Shown here one piece after another: positions 61,916-64,000 of a stretch of 64,000 nucleotides of DNA. A program made the position numbers and the translations under genes. Source of the stretch: Ciceribacter sp. T2.26MG-112.2 (GTDB lineage Bacteria > Pseudomonadota > Alphaproteobacteria > Rhizobiales > Rhizobiaceae); the NCBI RefSeq assembly GCF_900492205.1, contig NZ_UEYQ01000001.1:614001-678000 (forward strand), read 5' to 3'. The notes under the pieces are model-generated. The model made no database searches, was not told the origin of the DNA, and worked only from the letters and a program-made list of their open reading frames with translations. Every line of letters begins with the position of its first letter. The stretch's first letter is position 1.

Positions 61916-62245
61916 TCAGGCGACCTCGATCGGCTTCTTGTCCGTGTAGATGGAACCATCGTCGTCATACCAGGTGAAGGTGAATTCGCCTGCGGCATCG
62001 ACCTTGGCATCAAACTCGAAATAGGGGTTCGTCGAGACCGCGGGCTCGATCGTCACGTCGATCACGTTGACCCCGTTGAGGTCGCAGGTGAACCGGTTGA
62101 TGATCGAACGCGGAATGAGCTTGCCCTCAGCATCCTTGCGCTGACCCGATTCCATCTTGTGGCTGATCAGCGCCTTCAAGGTCACGACTTCGCCAGCCTT
62201 GGCCGACTTCGGTACCTTCACGCGTGGTTTTGCATCATCTGCCAT
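61916..62245 (-). CDS. soxZ: Sulfur-compound chelating protein SoxZ
   Basis: A 109-residue, mostly beta protein with no signal. It pairs with SoxY, whose Tat signal carries the folded complex to the periplasm. Typical segments are RVKVPKSAKAGEVVTLKALI and PYFEFDAKVDAAGEFTFTWYDDDG. Follows soxY by 20 bp. Confidence 0.94.
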   Translation of the reverse strand: MADDAKPRVKVPKSAKAGEVVTLKALISHKMESGQRKDAEGKLIPRSIINRFTCDLNGVNVIDVTIEPAVSTNPYFEFDAKVDAAGEFTFTWYDDDGSIYTDKKPIEVA

Positions 62246-62265
62246 AAAAAAATCCTCCCTTGAAC

Positions 62266-62685
62266 TCAGCCGCCGCAGCCGCCGATGGTAACCTTGACCG
62301 TTGCCTGCGCCTTCTTGATGGAACCGTCGGCCATCTTGGCGAGCGCAATCACGTCCTGCGTCTTGGCAAGGCGAATACGCGTCGCAGCCATCTGGCTTCC
62401 CGCCGCAGGCCCGAAGGTGAACGTCGCGACGGCCGGCTCCGGATTGCCGCTTGCCAACAGCATGATGGAGACGGCGCCCGGCGCATCGACCGAGATCGGC
62501 ACGGTATTGCCGTTTTCAGCGATTTCAGGTGCAGTCAGCGTGATGCCGTCGGACGATTCCGCCGCCCCGCCGGTGAACGCCTTCGTTAGTTCTTCTGTCG
62601 TCGCAGCGCTTGCCAAACCCGGCAGAGCGACGGCAACGACGCCCCCCAGGCCGATCAGCAGCATGTCACGTCTGGTGATAGTCAT
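62266..62685 (-). CDS. soxY: Sulfur carrier protein SoxY
   Basis: A 139-residue carrier with Tat signal TITRRDMLLIGLGGVVAV and the C-terminal swinging arm ending TIGGCGG, whose Cys carries the sulfur intermediates. Substrate carrier of the cycle with SoxZ. It follows soxX by 18 bp. Confidence 0.96.
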   Translation of the reverse strand: MTITRRDMLLIGLGGVVAVALPGLASAATTEELTKAFTGGAAESSDGITLTAPEIAENGNTVPISVDAPGAVSIMLLASGNPEPAVATFTFGPAAGSQMAATRIRLAKTQDVIALAKMADGSIKKAQATVKVTIGGCGG

Positions 62686-62703
62686 GTCTTGTTTCTCCTC
62701 GTC

Positions 62704-63177
62704 CTATTCCTTGAGCGTCATCAGGTAAGCGACGACGTCCTCGATCTGCTGGGCAGTGAGGATCGGCGCAAGCTCGCCCTTCGCCGCCTTGCCGGTAAAG
62801 CCGTCACCGGGACGGATAAAACCGTCGGTCTTGTAGAAGGCGGGCATGAAGCTGCCTTCGAATGTCTTCTTCGCATTCGCGACGATGCCGCGCAGTTGCG
62901 CTTCGCTGTAGCGGTCCGCGACGCCATCGAGCGGCGGCGCGATGTCCCCGGGGAACTGCACCTCGGGCAGCGCCGCGATCGTATGACACGCCACGCAATT
63001 GCCCAGCGCATTCGTGGTCATGACCTTGATGCCCGACGCCGTGTCTCCCGGCTTGCCGGAAAGCGAAGTCGCGATGGCCCCTTCTTCAAAGGCCACGCTC
63101 GACGGCGCGGTTTCACTTGAGGCTGGCGTCGCGCTTGCAATAGCGATCGTCGCTGCCAGACAGAGCTGCCATTTCAT
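62704..63177 (-). CDS. soxX: Monoheme cytochrome SoxX
   Basis: A 157-residue periplasmic cytochrome: signal to about residue 21, heme motif CVACH at 61-65 and the probable distal Met in GSFMPAFYK. It forms SoxAX. The start MKWQLCLAAT follows GGGAGGAG; an upstream in-frame ATG at 63192 is possible. First gene after the AT-rich operator region. Confidence 0.94.
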   Translation of the reverse strand: MKWQLCLAATIAIASATPASSETAPSSVAFEEGAIATSLSGKPGDTASGIKVMTTNALGNCVACHTIAALPEVQFPGDIAPPLDGVADRYSEAQLRGIVANAKKTFEGSFMPAFYKTDGFIRPGDGFTGKAAKGELAPILTAQQIEDVVAYLMTLKE

Positions 63178-63253
63178 TGTCTCCTCCCTCATCTCTCCAA
63201 ACGTAGGTTACCTGCACTCGTAATCTATGACAATGCCTATATATATATTTTTG

Positions 63254-63272
63254 AATAACCTGTTATGTTATT
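63254..63272. promoter_or_regulatory. Candidate SoxR operator between soxW and soxX
   Basis: AATAAC-N7-GTTATT overlaps a tighter dyad, ATAAC-CT-GTTAT, in the 116-base AT-rich gap that also holds a TATATATATA run. SoxR, an ArsR-type repressor, was reported to bind a soxW-soxX operator in a related sox cluster. The site precedes the likely soxX promoter. Confidence 0.6.
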
Positions 63273-63293
63273 GATGTTTATCATGTTTTTGCC

Positions 63294-63863
63294 TCACGGA
63301 TTGACCCGCTTCGCCAGAAACTTCTGGAAATGTTCGCCCGACTCATAGCCGCGGTCCCGAACCCAGACCAAAAGGGCCTCGGTGGTCCCCTTGCCGAAAG
63401 CGCCCGGCATGGTCGCTACGGAAGCCTGCGCCGCGGTCTGATTCGAAGCGACTTCCTCAGGCAGGAAGATCAGGGTCGGCGTGAACATCAGACCCCATCG
63501 GGTCACCATCTCCTTTTCGGCAAGAACGGTTCCGTCGAAGTCGGTCACCTCCACATCGCCGAACAGATTGAGTTGCACGACGAAATAATTGTCCCTGATC
63601 AAGCTCTCGATCTTGGGATCGGAAAACACCTCTTCATGCATCTTGGTGCAGTAGATGCAGCCGCGTTGCTCGACGATCAGCATCAGTCGCTTGCCTTCGG
63701 CCCTGGCATCCGCCAGGTCCTCCCGCAGGTCCTTGAACGTCTCGCGCAGCCAGGCCGGCTTGTGCAGCCCGTCATCGCCGAGTTCGGCGGCCGCAACCGG
63801 CAACGACGGCACGGCCGTCACGATCAGCAGCGCGAGCGCAAGAAAGAACTGTGACAGGCGCAT
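63294..63863 (-). CDS. soxW: Periplasmic thioredoxin-like protein SoxW
   Basis: A 189-residue thioredoxin-fold protein with a signal peptide (to about residue 26) and active site GCIYC in LIVEQRGCIYCTKMHEEVF; cis-Pro in FTPTLIFLPEE. It receives electrons from SoxV and keeps Sox components reduced. It follows soxV by 16 bp. Confidence 0.9.
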   Translation of the reverse strand: MRLSQFFLALALLIVTAVPSLPVAAAELGDDGLHKPAWLRETFKDLREDLADARAEGKRLMLIVEQRGCIYCTKMHEEVFSDPKIESLIRDNYFVVQLNLFGDVEVTDFDGTVLAEKEMVTRWGLMFTPTLIFLPEEVASNQTAAQASVATMPGAFGKGTTEALLVWVRDRGYESGEHFQKFLAKRVNP

Positions 63864-63879
63864 GGTCTCTTCCTCCCCA

Positions 63880-64000
63880 TTATTGCAGTGTTGCCGACCA
63901 GTCGAAGTTTCGCAGCAGGAAATCGGCGATCAGGTTGACGGAATTGGTGGCGATCAGGATGCCGAAGACGATCAGCATCACTCCCATAAGTTTTTCCACA
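63880..64000 (-). CDS. soxV: SoxV (CcdA-like membrane electron carrier), C-terminal part
   Basis: The last 39 codons of a minus-strand gene, cut by the window edge. The visible end has the hydrophobic segment KLMGVMLIVFGILIATN and ends in FDWSATLQ. Position directly before soxW and the helix pattern fit SoxV, a CcdA/DsbD-like protein that passes electrons across the membrane to SoxW. Confidence 0.75.
   Translation of the reverse strand, partial: VEKLMGVMLIVFGILIATNSVNLIADFLLRNFDWSATLQ

Noticed and set aside
1-64000. CRISPR arrays, tRNA/rRNA genes, insertion sequences, phage genes
   Set aside because: None found by eye: no regularly spaced repeats, no transposase or integrase motifs, no tRNA-like cloverleaf or rRNA sequence in the gaps.

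Overview
The window is about 64 kb of GC-rich chromosome with dense, operon-packed genes. It looks like an alphaproteobacterium of the order Hyphomicrobiales, most likely family Rhizobiaceae. The reasons are the rhizobial sorbitol/mannitol smo-mtlK operon, two RIME-like palindromic intergenic elements, NnrR/FixK-style TTG-N8-CAA promoter boxes, and an alphaproteobacterial sox gene order (soxVWXYZABCDEF). I cannot name a species from sequence alone. No tRNA, rRNA, CRISPR array, insertion sequence or prophage gene was seen.

Layout. (1) 1-13.4 kb is a nitric-oxide/anaerobic block: hemN, the nitric oxide reductase genes norEF and norCBQD, a three-gene operon (a 51-residue membrane protein, a hemerythrin-like protein and NnrU), then ubiX-ubiD divergent from the O2-independent ubiquinone genes ubiT-ubiU-ubiV. 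Four TTG-N8-CAA dyads precede these units, so they probably form one FNR/NnrR-type regulon. (2) 13.4-18.2 kb holds an ABC-F ATPase and a NitT/TauT-type ABC importer. (3) 18.2-24.8 kb holds a DctB/DctD-like two-component pair next to a tripartite tricarboxylate transporter (tctCBA). The regulator has GAFPGA in place of GAFTGA. (4) 24.8-35.8 kb holds an EF-hand protein, a small hypothetical protein, and the smoC-smoEFGKS-mtlK polyol operon extended by a HAD phosphatase and an FGGY kinase. (5) 35.9-43.8 kb holds two small secreted proteins and a MexEF/Bep-like RND pump operon with a divergent LysR regulator. (6) 43.8-45.7 kb holds a second hemerythrin-like paralogue with nnrS, again behind a TTG-N8-CAA box. 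(7) 45.7-51.9 kb holds a periplasmic thiol-redox operon (DsbD, TlpA-like, L,D-transpeptidase, DsbA/DsbG-like) divergent from an OmpR-type two-component system, with a CTTAAG-N5-CTTAAG box between them. (8) 52.0-64.0 kb holds a DUF6455-type protein behind an Anr-like promoter, a YeeE/TsuA-type sulfur transporter, and the sox thiosulfate-oxidation cluster, cut by the window edge inside soxV.

Together the genes suggest a facultative lithotroph that oxidises thiosulfate through the periplasmic Sox complex and reduces or detoxifies nitric oxide under low oxygen. It would make heme (HemN) and ubiquinone (UbiTUV) without oxygen and grow heterotrophically on polyols and carboxylates. Nitrite, nitrate and nitrous-oxide reductases and the NnrR regulator are not in this window.
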